Below are positions 12,739-25,052 of a stretch of DNA of 64,000 nucleotides, in pieces; position 1 is the stretch's first letter, and each line of letters opens with the position of its first letter. The position numbers and the translations under genes were made by a program. Below the pieces are notes generated by a model. It did not search any database, had not been told where the DNA came from, and was given only the letters and a program-made list of their open reading frames with translations. This DNA is from Larix kaempferi (taxonomy: Eukaryota > Streptophyta > Pinopsida > Pinales > Pinaceae): the NCBI GenBank assembly GCA_027924585.1, contig BSBM01000423.1:4860001-4924000 (forward strand), given 5' to 3'.

Positions 12739-15700
12739 TCACTCAAGTAGGGATAACAATCCCATCCTTTCCCTACACCAAGAAAAATTCTCTATGCTCA
12801 TCGACTTGGTCAATGAGTCTGCAACATTCTTCACCATGTCTACCTTTTCCAATAACACCTTCTTGTTCTTCACCATCTCCCTCACAAAATGGTATCGAAG
12901 ATCAATGTGTTTTGTCTTTGAATGATATGCTAGATTCTTCTCCCGGAAGATTCCACTCTGACTGTCTAAATCCAACCTAATGGCATGCTGAACAAACCAA
13001 CCTCTTTGACACAATCTCTGCAACCAAATAGCCTTTTTTCACACATGAGTATCTTCCGTGTATTCAAATTTAGTAGTCAACATTGCAACAAATGACTACC
13101 TCCTACTCATCCAACTAACTACTCTACCAACTATCTTGAACACATGTCCATTAGTCGACCATCTATGGTCAATATATTCATCCCAGTTGGAATCGAAAAA
13201 AGCATGTACATTGATTATCCTATTTCCCTCACGCTCTCCCCTATAATAGATTGCATAACCCATCATGTTGCGCAGATACTTGATTAATCTCTTCACTGTA
13301 GTCTAATTCTCTTTTCTAGGTGTCAACAGATGCCTAATCAATACTCCCACTACACGGGAAATATTTGATCGTGTACATACCATAGCATACATCAGAATAC
13401 CCACAAGACTAGCATAGGGGACATGTAACATGCACTCTCTTTCTTCTTGTGTCTTAGTACACTGTTCAACAGATAGCCTGACTCCCACGGGAATAGGTAC
13501 CTTGACTGGTCTACTCTCCTGCATGTTGAAACATTTCAGAATTGTCTCACCATATTTCCTCTAACTTAACTAGAGCCTTCTACCTACAAAATCTCTCTAG
13601 ATTTCCATTCCAAGAATGAAATTTTCTACTTTGAGATCCTTCATGTAGAACTTGGATGACAATTGTAGTTTCATCTATTTTATTAAATCCATGTTATTCC
13701 CGACCAACAACATGTCGTCGACATACACAACTACATATATGAAATGACCACCAACTTTCTCCCCACACACACTGTGATTGATCAGACTTCTCACAAACCC
13801 CGGCAGCTAGATATATATGTCAAACTTATGATACCACATCCTGAGTTATTGTTGTAAACTATAGAGAGACTTCTTGATCTTACAAAGTAACTCCTTTTCT
13901 CCGTCAACTATAAAACCTTTAAGTTGCTTCATGCATATTTCTTGTTCAAGATCACCGTGAATAAATGTTATCTTTACATCCATCTATTTTATCTCAGTAT
14001 AAAATGCTGAAACTAAAGACATTAGTACCCTTATGTAATTTAGCTTAGCAACATGAAAGAGAATCTCACTAAAGTTAACTCCCTCAACTTGGGAATACCC
14101 TTTCGCTACTAGTCGAGCTATGTACTTCTTGACATGATCTGTTAGATTCAACGTTTTCTTGAAAACCCACTTACTGCCAATGGGTTTCCTTTCATTTGGT
14201 AGCATGAATAGATCCCATGTTTCATTATTCTTCAAGGGATCCATTTCCTCTTCCATGCCCTTTTCTAGAGTTTACTCTCTATTGATTCAATTTGTTCCTT
14301 TACTAACCAAGATAGCTCAAAAGTAGAGCAAAATTCAAGTGGACTATACATTTTTGGCTATTTCCTTGCTTGACCAAAATTTCTAACATATGGAGTTTGT
14401 TGTTCCACCTCTTTGTCAGGTTCATTTGACTCTTTCGAATCCAAACTTTCATTGTTCATTTCAAAATATTTATTTTCTAGTTTTTCTCTTTCAACCTCTT
14501 TATTCTTGGAAGTGCCTCTGAATTCTCTGAAGATCACATCTTGACTATAAATTTCCTTCCTTGTTACTAGGTTCCACACCTTATCCCTTTTCACTCCATC
14601 TTTGTATCCAATGAAGATGCATTTCTTCGACTTGCTATCAAGTTTAATTTTTTTTGTCCTTTGGGACATGCACAATGCATCACACCCAAACACTCTGACA
14701 TGTTTAAGAGAGGGAATTTTACTAGCCAATGCCTCATATGGATTCTTGTCAACCAGAGCCACAATGGAGATCTATTCACTGGGTAACATGTTGTGTTGAC
14801 TGCCTCTTCCCATAATTCTTATGAAATTCATGTGCCACTGATCATGCTCCCCGCTTTCTCCATCAACGTTATGTTCATTCTTTCAACAAATCCATTATGT
14901 TGAGGCATGTATGGAGTTGTGTTTTTTCAAGCTATATCGTGTTGTCTACATAAGCAGTCAAATGCTTTTTCATAGATTTCTGCTACGTTATCAGTTCTTA
15001 GCACCTTGATCATTTTACCAGTTTGATTATCCACAAGAGTTTTAAACTCTTGAAACCACCCAAAAATCTCTAATTTCTTCCTCATAAAATAAATCCATTT
15101 CATTCTAGAGAAATCATCTGTGAACGAAACATAATAAAAGATCCTCCTAGTAAAGGGACCAACACAGGTCCAAACATGTAACTATGTATTGTATTAGCTT
15201 CAATATTTCCTTAGCCTTAGTAACCCTGGATGAGAACCTTACTCGACTCTGTTTACCATAAATATAATGTTCACAAAAGTTAACTTCTTCAGAATAGTCA
15301 TGGAGACGTTCAAACATACCTTTGGTTTGCATAGCATGAAGACCTTTCTCACCTATATGCCCCATCTGTTGATGCCACAACATGGTTGATTCAACTAGAT
15401 AAGTAGATGTTCAAGAAGAATCAGGGAAGACCACATTTGCACTTTCGTCAGTGTCTATTCTTCCCAATAGTTTGTAGAAGGTTCCAGTATGAAAACCTCT
15501 CATTAACACCATTGCTTCTCGTACCATCTTGCATGTATCTTTCTCAAATATAGACCACATACTTGCATTCCCCATCTTGCTAACTAAGATCAAGTTTCGA
15601 TCCTAACCCGAGATATGCAACACTCCTAGAAATGTTCCTATTCTTCCATCTTTATGCTTTAGTGGAACTTTACCTCATTCGACTATCCTGGTCGGTGAGT

Positions 15701-16635
15701 CATCTCCCAACCGGAGATCACCATCCTCGATCTTCTCATACTTACATAACCACTCTCTGTGAGGTTCCATATGATATGATGTGCCAGAGTCGATTAGCCA
15801 ATAGTCTCGATTCGACATCTCCTTTCTCTTCTTACAAATATTTTTCAACAGTTGACTGACCTTCCTTAGTCTCTTTTCCTTTCACATCTTCTTTCAACTT
15901 GTAGTTTCATATATAATGCCCGACTTTATCCAATCACCAACATGTTCTCATCGCGGAAATAGGGGATCTAGTGTTAGATCTACCCCTCAACTTCGATATT
16001 CTATTGAAGGTTTTTCCTTTTCCTTTGTCTATCGGTTGACCTTTTTCCGTTAAGGATTCATGGGTCGAACCTTTCAATCTATTTCATCTCTTTCGATAAA
16101 ATAGGTGCAACCACATCATCAATATTTAATGTGGTACTATTGCTTCTACTAACTATGACTAGGGTATCCTAGGAATCTGGCAAAGAAAAGAATAGGCTAA
16201 TACATTTTCCCTCCTTAGTGATTTTATTATATCTATGGACAACAATTGACTGATCACAGTGTTGAATGCATTCAAGTGCTCTGTAACTAAGTCACCTTCA
16301 CCCATGCTCAAAAGATACAATTTCTTTCGAAGAAACAAATTTTTAACTAGAGATTTCGACTCGTACAAGTTTCCCAACTTTTCTCGTAACTTCTTTGTAG
16401 TGTCTTCTCCTGAGACATTCAACAATATAAAATATTCTAAACAAATTTAGCTTGTACTCCTTGCCTTTCTATCAATAATTTTTCAATTTTACTTAGACAC
16501 ACCGGCATGATTCATTCCTGGGTCGATTGCATTCCATTGTTCTTGATCTACAAGATGAGCCTCCATTTTAAGCTTCCAAAGATAAAAAAATTATCCATTA
16601 AAATTTTCAATTTCTATCCTCGATGTGCTAGCCAT
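12739..16635 (-). pseudogene. Copia-B gag-pol pseudogene
   Basis: Gag starts at 16635 with MASTSRIEIENFNG and runs through a UBN2-type domain (16159-16425). A zinc knuckle near 15920-15950 is degenerate. Protease is recognised by LIDSGTS near 15795, then the pre-integrase segment LWHQQMGHIGEKGL (15383 leftward), a badly decayed integrase core, the integrase C-terminal region (14762-14358), reverse transcriptase with GSKWVFKK and ARLVAKGYSQVEG (14256-13984) and YVDDMLLVG (about 13690-13726), and RNase H (13296-12739). Multiple stops and frameshifts break it. It once encoded the polyprotein for particle assembly, cDNA synthesis and integration. Confidence 0.85.
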
Positions 16636-16746
16636 TTTAACAAAGAATCAATGTCTCCAGAAAATCCCATTGTAACATGTATTCACCAAATCTAGGATCA
16701 TGCCAAACCCTCAACAACAAAGGCATCCCCTTGCAACCAAATACAA

Positions 16747-16757
16747 CTCTAATACCA
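16747..16757 (-). other. Copia-B primer-binding site
   Basis: On the minus strand the LTR end is followed by AT and then TGGTATTAGAG. This matches, with one change, the TGGTATCAGAG site that plant copia elements use to pair with initiator methionine tRNA. Confidence 0.8.
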
Positions 16758-16984
16758 ATTGTTGGTTCTTAATACCAATTACAACAGGTTTGCAAAATTG
16801 GTTCATATAGTTAAACACATACATAAGATAATGGCACACAACAATCAACACATTGCACATAGATTACCCTAGAAACCCCCTAGAAACCCCTCTGCTAGGG
16901 AAAACCAACAAACCAATGATATTTCAAGTCATCTATTAATCACTCTTAAACATGTTTTACAACCATACTTGCTAGACCACAAAT

Positions 16985-18096
16985 GGGTGAAAACGCGAAG
17001 CAGGGAAACAATTCCGTGACAACGGAGTGAAAAAAAAGGGCGCACGGATGAACAGGGGAAAAAAAGTCAACCTCAAACTCTCGGCTGAGAGTTTAAAAAA
17101 CTCTAGGTCGAGAGTTTTGAGAGTTCAAACTCTAGGACGAGACTTTAAAAAAACTCTAGGCCGAGAGTTTGAACCAATCGCCGCGCTGTATTTTCAAAAA
17201 AACTCTCAGACAAGAATTTGAACTAAACTTTCAGCCGAGAGTTTGGAAGGTATTTTCCGTTGGAGAGTTTATCGTCAACAAAACCTGTGAAAATATCTCG
17301 CATCTTTCTAGAACCTGCAACTTCAGCAAGCCCAAACCCCTGCAAATTTTAAGTATTATTTGTCGGACTTGGTAGCAATGGATTCATCTTTGAATCTAGT
17401 TTCCAATGATATAATAATTGTTTCATTTCGATTTGAATTTCTATTTATTAATAATTTTTTTCTAAACCTTATCCCTTAAGAATTTTATTACTCTGAAAAT
17501 CACTCGAAATGAAAATTCAATATCATAACAAAGACACCACCAAAAAATTTGAAATTTCACAAAGATCATAATTGGCTCGTACTCTTCAAAAGGGTACTTT
17601 TAGTTTTTCCAAGAAGAGTCACATTTGAAAGAAAATGTGAAGACAAAAACATGTGTCGATAATGCACCATTTTCTGAACATATGTTGTTTCAATAAATAA
17701 TAAAAAATAGTTCCCAAGTCTTAAAAAACTCAAAATATTGTCCGTGATCAAGTGTAGTGTGTGTAGATTATGATACTACAATTTTTTTCTCTAAAATGAA
17801 TAACCATCTATCAAAAAACCAATGTCAACACAGGTCACTCATTATCCATACCTAAAATTTTCAAGTATATGCCGTTGGTTGACAACAAAATTTTCCCATG
17901 ATATGTCCATAAAAAAAATTGAAAAAAACACGAGCAGAAAGCTAGTTAAATTCTCTAAAACCTTTGTGTTTACTTCAAGTTGAAATTCCTAAGGGAGATA
18001 TGGGTTTGAAGAGGTCAAAGTTGAAAAACATAAAGTTTAGCAGTTTTGTTTGTAAAAAACAAGCTAAAATTGTTTCCCGACTTCATGTTTTCACCC
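16985..18096. mobile_element. 1.1-kb DNA transposon with terminal inverted repeats, unclassified, non-autonomous
   Basis: The left end reads GGGTGAAAACGCGAAG and the right end is its inverse with a few changes; about 26 of 30 terminal bases pair. The insert is flanked by AAAT on both sides (16981-16984, 18097-18100), a candidate 4-bp target duplication, and the unoccupied site is visible in the other Copia-B LTR. No transposase frame is present, so movement would have needed an enzyme supplied elsewhere. The superfamily cannot be fixed by eye: the short AAAT duplication argues against hAT (8 bp) and Mutator (about 9 bp). Confidence 0.8.
17070..17255. repeat. Cluster of near-palindromic AAACTCT...AGAGTTT motifs
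   Basis: Within the left part of the 1.1-kb transposon, a roughly 20-bp imperfect palindrome recurs: AAACTCTCGGCTGAGAGTTT, then diverged versions built on AACTCTAGGNCGAGAGTTT, about six in 190 bp. In other DNA transposon families, sub-terminal repeats bind transposase. That role here is inference. The short plus-strand frames at 17027-17375 come from this repeat and are not genes. Confidence 0.75.
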
Positions 18097-18454
18097 AAAT
18101 ATCACTTTATTACATCACACCATGACTCATACTTCATAGATATTACATCCTATTTATAGATGCAATACAACCAACTGCTCATTAATGACAATCCATAACT
18201 TCCTAACCACTTTCGGTTATCCTTGTTACAGTTGACTTGATTAGGTCAACTTTGGTCGATTTCCCATTAAGCTTCAATCATTCCATCGACTTCTCGTCAA
18301 TTAGTTGTTTACCTTTGACCGAATAACTATTTCGGTCGGTCAACCAACTAAACTTCCCCATTTTGTCTCCTATGACTCCTATTGACATATTCCAATTGAC
18401 TATCATCTTTTCCAGTCGATTCATATGCAAAGAATATATCATTCCCAACATGTG

Positions 18455-19015
18455 TATGGTTGACCATGTTTATCTTTTTTTTTATCATGTTTAATATTCA
18501 ATCCTATTGTGACATCAAGAGGTTGACTTCAATATTATGTCACATGTGATGTTATAGTTGACATATATTATGTTACATTGCAACACTAATAGATTTATTA
18601 TATGGTTATATTTATTGTGTTATTCATCTTGGTCAAATTATGTAAATTGCTACATTCATTAAGAGTTGTGTCAAAAAGTGTCAGTAATCAAGGATTGTGT
18701 TGCATTACAATGTTTATCAAGGGTTATGTCTCTTTGTAATGATCCTCCATGATTATATTCGATTGCGATGTTCCTTAATGGTTATGCCACATTGTGACAT
18801 TCATCTTGGTTAACTTTATGTTGAATTGTTCTGTTCCTCAATAGTTATATTGCATTGCAACAATCATTAAAGGTTATGTCGCATCAAGTTATGTTGACTT
18901 TGGTTGGCCATTGTTAAATATGGTTGACCATGGCCGATGTTGTTACTTATGGTTGGCCATCATTTACTATGAATAATAATGATTGATTGTTGTTAACTAT
19001 ATCAAACCATGTAGA
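18455..19015. repeat. Degenerate short tandem repeats, right of Copia-B
   Basis: CATGGTTGACCATG-type phrases recur near 18455-18475 and 18890-18990, continuing the array left of Copia-B. Between them a roughly 40-bp unit with ATTAANGGTTATGTCNCATTG phrases repeats with many changes (about 18600-18890). Confidence 0.6.
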
Positions 19016-22000
19016 TCGGACAAAAATGATTATGAATAGAACTATGCTTAACTATAAGATACAAACAAAGATATAAATATTTTATTTAAATTAATTATAA
19101 TATAATGTTAGTTTTTAAAAAATTATTTGTTAAAATTTAGTAATATTAATTTATTACTATGTTTTTTAAATTTGTTTGATTGTTTTTTCAACCATATTTT
19201 TAAATATGTATAAATACATATAATATCAAAATTTATTATTGTATAAAAATTGATTTATTAAATTTATATAATAATTATAATGAAATTAAATATTTTTATA
19301 ATTATTAATATTAAAGTGTCACGTGCTCCTCATTCGACATGAAATTTAGGTTAGGGTGACATTGTAAATTTTTTAAAATTTATTTAATATTTTATTGTTT
19401 TATTCAAGTGCCACGTCCACTACATTGGACATGTAACTGCACTCTACCTCATACTGTGCTATAGAAATCACTCGACACAATTATTCAAAAAAAAAAATAT
19501 AATCTGATCTAATTTCTTAACTATTTGAGCATACATTAATCTTTGATTTTTTAGTTTTTAAAACTTTCCTCCTAATATTTTTTAATCTTTGCATCCTTGA
19601 CATATATTGTGGACTTTAATTTCACTTTTTTGAGAGCCATTAACTTCAAATTAGCTTTTAATTTCATTAGTTGATTAGAGAGTTTTGAAACTTTATTTCT
19701 CAATACTGAATTTTTTTAAAATTTACTTAATATTTTGTTGTTTTATTTAAGTGTCATGTGCTTTTTATTGAGCATGAACTTTAGGTTAGGATTAATATTG
19801 TTAAATTTTTGTTTACTTAATATTTTATTATTTTATTAAAATATCGTGTATAAACTACAGATTGAGCATAAATTTACACATCTCCCTCATAGTAAGTTAT
19901 AGAAAATACCTCTTTACACAAAAATTAACACAAATTTTAAAAATCACAAAATTTACTTATAATTAAACTGGTTATGGTAATTTTTTTGTAAAATTATCTA
20001 TTATGTCTCATGGATTAAGAATAACCTGGTTTTTGTATGAACCATGGAATCTAAGACACATTGTCCTATGATGGATAAATGTAAGGTGATTGTCGAGGCA
20101 TAAAGGAAGGTTCATATAAGTTTCAAGCCATCGCTTCAAATCAAATGTTTATAATAATTCTTTGAAAGCGTTATATTACTTAAATATTAAAGGATTAATC
20201 AATCATCTTTTCGAAAGATTTGGTTATATATTTTTTACTATTGAATTTTGAACATGAATATATTGTGTATAATGATGTGAAAAGAAATAAAAATAAAAGA
20301 AGATTTGACAAAATTTTATTATATTTTTATAAATAATTATAGTTTTATAAATAATTTAAAATTATATTTTATTAATGAAAATTTCAATACTTTTATTTAT
20401 AAAATTTTAAAATCTAAAACCATTTGTGTTTTCATTCTTGCTTATAAATTGTTTTAATTCTTGCTTTTATATACATTAGGGACATTATTGAATGGTGCAA
20501 TTGGGTTGAGAAAACATTGATTTCAGGTTGATCAATTTGATGTTGATCTTGCATGTGAGTTATTTTAAGATTTGTAAGCAAGAGACAATGGAGATTAGTA
20601 CGTTTTGAAAATTTAAGATATGATGGTGGTATACATTTTGAAAATTTAATTTTTGAGTTATTTCAGTATATCGATAGGTGTTTATATTTTAGAATTTGGA
20701 GTGAAGTAGAACCTATATTTTTTTTAGATTGCATCAAAATGAGACAAGTGTAAGTTGTCCATATTGATTTTATGGCAAGCATTTCAAATTCGAAATAAAT
20801 AATTAAAATATATATATATATAAAATAACTGATAGCTATCCATTACGCATTGAGAATAACTTCAATTGTCCATTGGATGTAGTTTGGGTGGTTGAGAGGA
20901 ATGATTTTTACCCTCCCCACCTAGTTTCAAATCTTGTAAGTGACATGATGCTCATGTTGAACCCCTATGTATTGACTAGCTTTCCTTGATTCCTTTGAAA
21001 TAATCCAATGTAAAAGCATTTCTAAAAATGTTATCCAACCCCATTAGGCATAATGAATTTATAAAGCATTTCTAAAAATGCTATCCAACTACCCCATTCG
21101 CCATAATGAATTTATAAAGTGCTCGGGAGCAGTAGTTAGATGGGAAGCTCAAAAAATTCTGACTTACATCTGCATTTTAAAGCAAAGCAGACGTCCTCTC
21201 CCACCTACTTGATTTTTATTTCCTCTCCCGTGCATTGTGGGACTCGCCAGTTTGAACAAAGTACGACATAAAATGGCATCTTAGAAAATTTGGGTATATA
21301 CCGCTATCCCATCATTGCTTTCCGTGTGATAATGAATACCCACTAATCCCCACTCCAATCTCTATTCTTTATGTGATAATGAACGCCCGTGCTAGCTGGT
21401 CCTTTTTTTTGTGTTTAGTGTGACTCATTGATTCAAAGCCTCTCCAAGCTTATTTTTCCATCGTACTCATGAATCTTGAACAAATATGAACCAGACGGTG
21501 GAATACCTTTTCTCTACAAAGTTTTCAGCTAGTTAAACTAGCTAAGAGTGCTGGATTATTATCATAAATTCTTCGTAATCAAATGAGATTATACTAGTTA
21601 TACTTATCTAAATCCAACATTTATCATGATTGAAGAGGGATCCCATTTTCATGTAATCTTAAAAAAAGGATACACAACTTTTTGGATTTGGTAATAAACA
21701 AAATAGACATTTGTATTAAAGATGTTCAATAATAACATAAAAAATAAATACATTGCAAATTAAGAGATCTTTAATATCAATAATGTCAAAGTTGTAAATG
21801 TATTTTTTTGTAATTTTTCATATTTCCATGGGTTGCTATGGCATATAGTAGCTGACTCATCACTCTTATTCAAGGAAAACCACACCACTTGAAAACATTA
21901 ACTCATGGTAGTAAGGGGTAGACTTCTACTCCCAGCAAATACATATGGGTTTTGAGTCGTTAAGCTCGCACTCTTAGCCAATTATAAGTAGTTTTAGGTC

Positions 22001-22200
22001 CTACTCTGGGACCAAAAGGAAACAACCCCCTATAATATCCCCAAGATACCTAGTATCCATATTCCCCATCATCAATAGGGCTAGTTGAACATCATCGTTG
22101 AGGTTATATATAGGTCATGTAGTATCAAGTATCCACCAAGATTTAGTTCCATATATGAAGCCAAAATACTATTCCTAATTGCAATTTTACCTCATGCCCA
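19016..22200. other. Gene-free, very AT-rich stretch with local duplications
   Basis: I see no ORF of note. Three repeats stand out: about 175 bp at 19316-19490 recurs diverged at 19751-19930; about 20663-20860 matches about 49390-49560 with changes; and AAAGCATTTCTAAAAATG with its following 50 bases is duplicated at about 21013 and 21063. A short TA run lies near 20810. Confidence 0.5.
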
Positions 22201-23451
22201 AGGGGCTTGTAACACCTCATATAATTTATGAGCTAAATAAAAAATTATAATTTCCATGATTTTTTTGGATTTTTATTATGTTACGAATTTGAAACCGAAG
22301 TTTCTAGTAGAAACCCTCTTCATCTTTATGAAAATGAAAGCATAACCAAAGGAAAAATTATGAAGAAAACATAACGAGAAAATTTATGTTTCAATGCAGA
22401 GAGGATAGTTAAATTTATATTGTCTAGAAATGAGAAGTGACCATTAGTTGTAAGGTCAAAATGTTTTAAAAAACTAATGGTTAATTGAAATGTGATTTTA
22501 TTTGAAAAAAAAAATTAAAAATTATTATAAATATAAATTATATTGAAATAAGTTATGAAATATTGGATTAAGAAGAATAAAAGATTAAATAAATCTTTAT
22601 TTTAAATAATCCATTTTTGTATTCAACTCGTTATATTTGGTGGAACGATTTCTGCATATTGTTTCACCGATTTTGAAAAGTGCTTTGTAGTTGTTGCAAG
22701 ACATGGGAAGCTCCAAAATTCATATAGATGGCTACAACTTATTCTGAGAAGAAGTCGAAAGTGTTTTATGTTTTTTTTAAAAGCAGTGATCCGCTCTCGC
22801 TTACTTGATTGTTGATTCCTGTTATAGTCAATTTTGTCGCTCCAATAATAGTGCATTTATTGTTTCTGTTTCAGGGTATGAACAGATGGATAAATCCTTG
22901 TATATAATCCAACGATTGATATCCCTGCCATAGCAATAATAAGTATAATGTTGTTAGGTGCTTATTAAAAACAGTTTTTTTTCCGTGTCAAGGGGATATA
23001 TAAGCTTTATTCAAAAGTCAAAATTTTTTGACTTTGTATTAATTTTTAATTTTGATGTTGATTATTGTAAAGTGTTTTAATGTTTACAGAAATTAACTAT
23101 TAAAATGAATTTTTGAAAATTCCAAAATATATTTTTTATTTTTTGAAAAAAAAATCAAAATTTTGTATTGATCAAGTACACTTTAGATTTTATATAAATC
23201 TCTAGAGGATGTTTTTTATTTTTGAATATAAAAATTATTTTAAAAAAAAATCAAAAATTTTACACATCATCCCATAACTTTAGTGCTTACAAAACAATAC
23301 ATTAATAACAAATAAAAATAGCAGCAAAGCAAGATTAGATTGCTATAGCGCAGAATGAAGATGGGCGGATGCTTCACGGCCATCCTCGGGCATATAATCA
23401 TTTGGGTATTCGATTTGGGGATCCAAATTTTTTTTTGGATATTAATTGATT
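22201..23451. other. Gene-free stretch; possible LTR start at 22208
   Basis: TGTAACACCTC at 22208 resembles a plant LTR start, but no partner, primer site or coding domain was found. The 77-codon minus frame at 22623-22856 has no recognisable content. Confidence 0.35.
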
Positions 23452-23616
23452 ATGGATGAGATCGATTTCTCTGATCTTTTCTCACTACCTGCAATCATCC
23501 CAGGAAGACGAAGAACGAGAATAATTAGAGGTCATGTCGCTACTGGCAATCAAGAGGCAGTTGCCATTTCCGCACATGATGCAAACACTCGAGCCCTCAG
23601 TCATGATATTTCATAG
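23452..23616 (+). CDS. Small ORF of unknown function beside a 79-bp-offset duplication
   Basis: A 54-residue frame starts MDEIDFSDLFSLP, has an RRRTR basic cluster near residue 20, and ends at a TAG. Its second half (23548-23611) is repeated at 23627-23690 with about 90 percent identity, one frame over, followed by AAG then GTATTT, a possible splice donor. I do not recognise the protein. It could be a gene fragment carried by a transposon or a chance frame; the unusually high GC content for this region is the main reason to list it. Confidence 0.2.
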   Translation: MDEIDFSDLFSLPAIIPGRRRTRIIRGHVATGNQEAVAISAHDANTRALSHDIS

Positions 23617-23690
23617 AAATGGGCAAAATGAAGAGGCAACCGCCATTGCCGCAGATGATGCAAACACTCGAGTCCTCAGTCATGATATTT
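23548..23690. repeat. Direct duplication of a 64-bp segment
   Basis: The phrase GATGCAAACACTCGAG and its surroundings occur at 23548-23611 and 23627-23690. The 79-bp offset is not a multiple of three, so a protein frame would shift between copies. Confidence 0.85.
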
Positions 23691-24216
23691 AAGGTATTTA
23701 GGCATTATATTTTTGTGGCACCTCAGTAGAATTTTAAGGGGTTATTAATGGTTGAGTTGAATTTATTGACTGTAAGAACAAATGGATAATTTTACTATGA
23801 AACAGGCTTGGCTTTTAATAGAAGTACTTTATCTTAAACAACTGAGAATTTGGGTGACAGTGAGAGGACCCAACAGTTTTTTACACAAGAGAAGAGTGTG
23901 ATACATTATGGTGTTTATTCATCAATAAGATTGTCTTGGGAGGCCATTTATCCTAGGGTAGCTTATCTATTGAGACTTGTCACAAGGAGTCAATGAGCAA
24001 TCCTAACCTGTTGGTTTTGAACTTATGACCTCTTTGGAGATAACATATGTTCTTAACCATTAAATCCACTCAGGTGCTCTCAAATACTCTTGTAATAATG
24101 TTATAAGAAAATGTGATGAAACCATAAATGGAAAGCTCAACTACGTCTCATTTAGAGAAAAGTTGTTACCGATTTCTCCCCCCTCCTTTCTAAAATTTAC
24201 AATTATGTCAGATAAG
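23691..24216. other. No gene seen
   Basis: AT-rich sequence without a convincing frame, RNA gene or repeat boundary. Confidence 0.5.
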
Positions 24217-24420
24217 TTAGTTGACATCGTTAGCGACCGGGGGTAGATTAAGATCCAGCGAAAAGGGCGCTTGTAGCCGTGAGGAGCTACAGATCGTTGC
24301 ATCATCCTGTTGCTGCTGAGAATAACGAGATGTCATGAGATCGATGCCGAACAAAAGCTTCTGTTTTTTGTTGGAGACCGTCTGGTTCTCCACGGTCGGA
24401 TTTTGTGAGCTTGACACCAT
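24217..24420 (-). CDS. Short ORF ending in an EAR-like LDLNLPP motif
   Basis: A 67-residue minus-strand frame starts MVSSSQNPTVENQ, contains a Gln run (SQQQQDD), and ends SLDLNLPPVANDVN. LxLxL or DLNLP motifs near the C-terminus are the EAR repression motif of plant transcription factors, which recruits TOPLESS-type co-repressors. There is no DNA-binding domain here, so this is either the last exon of a gene whose other exons I cannot see, a fragment, or chance. Another open minus frame (24431-24673), Ser-rich, lies just upstream with no recognised domain. Base composition is richer in GC than the surroundings. Confidence 0.3.
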   Translation of the reverse strand: MVSSSQNPTVENQTVSNKKQKLLFGIDLMTSRYSQQQQDDATICSSSRLQAPFSLDLNLPPVANDVN

Positions 24421-24680
24421 TGTAACGCAACTAAGCACCTTGATCGTTGTTACGAGGTGAAAGCAGAGCAAAAGGAGCACAGGAAATTGAACTCATGGTT
24501 GAATCTTGCTTTGAATAAAAATATGGCAGCAGCGGCCACTGATCTTGTATTTGACTAGAGGCGGAGCTGGTGACATCAGTACTCAATAGGGCGGCGCTGC
24601 GGACGCCAGTACTCAGTAAGCATGAGAAAGTGCATGCCCAGTCTCCACCCTTACTCGGACTGCGAGTTGACAATTACTGC

Positions 24681-25011
24681 CAATGGATAGTCTCTCTCAC
24701 AATGTTAATAAAGTCGTCAATACAGTTCAAAAGTGTTTTTATAAATGATGGAATGCATGGATCCAAGTTATGTAATTGTTATCGGCTCATGTTAAATAAG
24801 GAAGTTTGTGTAGAATGTGCAATTAATAGAATTATGCGTCAAGATGTGGACTGCTTGTAATTAAATACACTATATCGAAATAAAAGTGATGGCAAGTGGA
24901 ACGATAAAATATCATCATATTAAAGAATCCGGTTATGGATATGTTAATGCAACGGTTATAAATAAATGAGTTGGGTATTAAATTAATTATGCATGTAAAC
25001 AATGTAGGCTT
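24681..25011. other. No gene seen
   Basis: Short frames on both strands have no recognisable content. Confidence 0.45.
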
Positions 25012-25052
25012 AGGATTGTTTCCAGAACTATTTGGAAAGAGACTCTCCAGCA

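Larger units (their letters stand above)
12132..18450 (-). mobile_element. Copia-B: degenerate Ty1/copia LTR retrotransposon
   Basis: On the minus strand the order is 5' LTR (16760-18450), primer site, gag, protease, integrase, reverse transcriptase, RNase H, polypurine tract and 3' LTR (12132-12687). This is copia order, with integrase before reverse transcriptase. The outer flanks read TTTGT (12127-12131) and TGTGT (18451-18455), a possible 5-bp target duplication with one mismatch. The LTRs are clearly homologous but differ at many positions, and every coding block has stops and shifts, so the insertion is old. The 5' LTR is 1.1 kb longer than its partner because a DNA transposon sits inside it. 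Confidence 0.88.
16760..18450 (-). repeat. Copia-B 5' LTR, interrupted by a DNA transposon
   Basis: The two LTR parts are 16760-16984 and 18097-18450. They align to the 556-bp left LTR and are separated by a 1,112-bp insert plus one copy of its target duplication. The right end reads CATTCCCAACA, as in the partner. Confidence 0.85.

Noticed and set aside
17027-17375. Two plus-strand frames of 64-68 codons
   Set aside because: They come from the palindromic repeat cluster in the 1.1-kb transposon.
22208-22230. Possible LTR start TGTAACACCTC
   Set aside because: Same reason: no partner and no internal element features seen.
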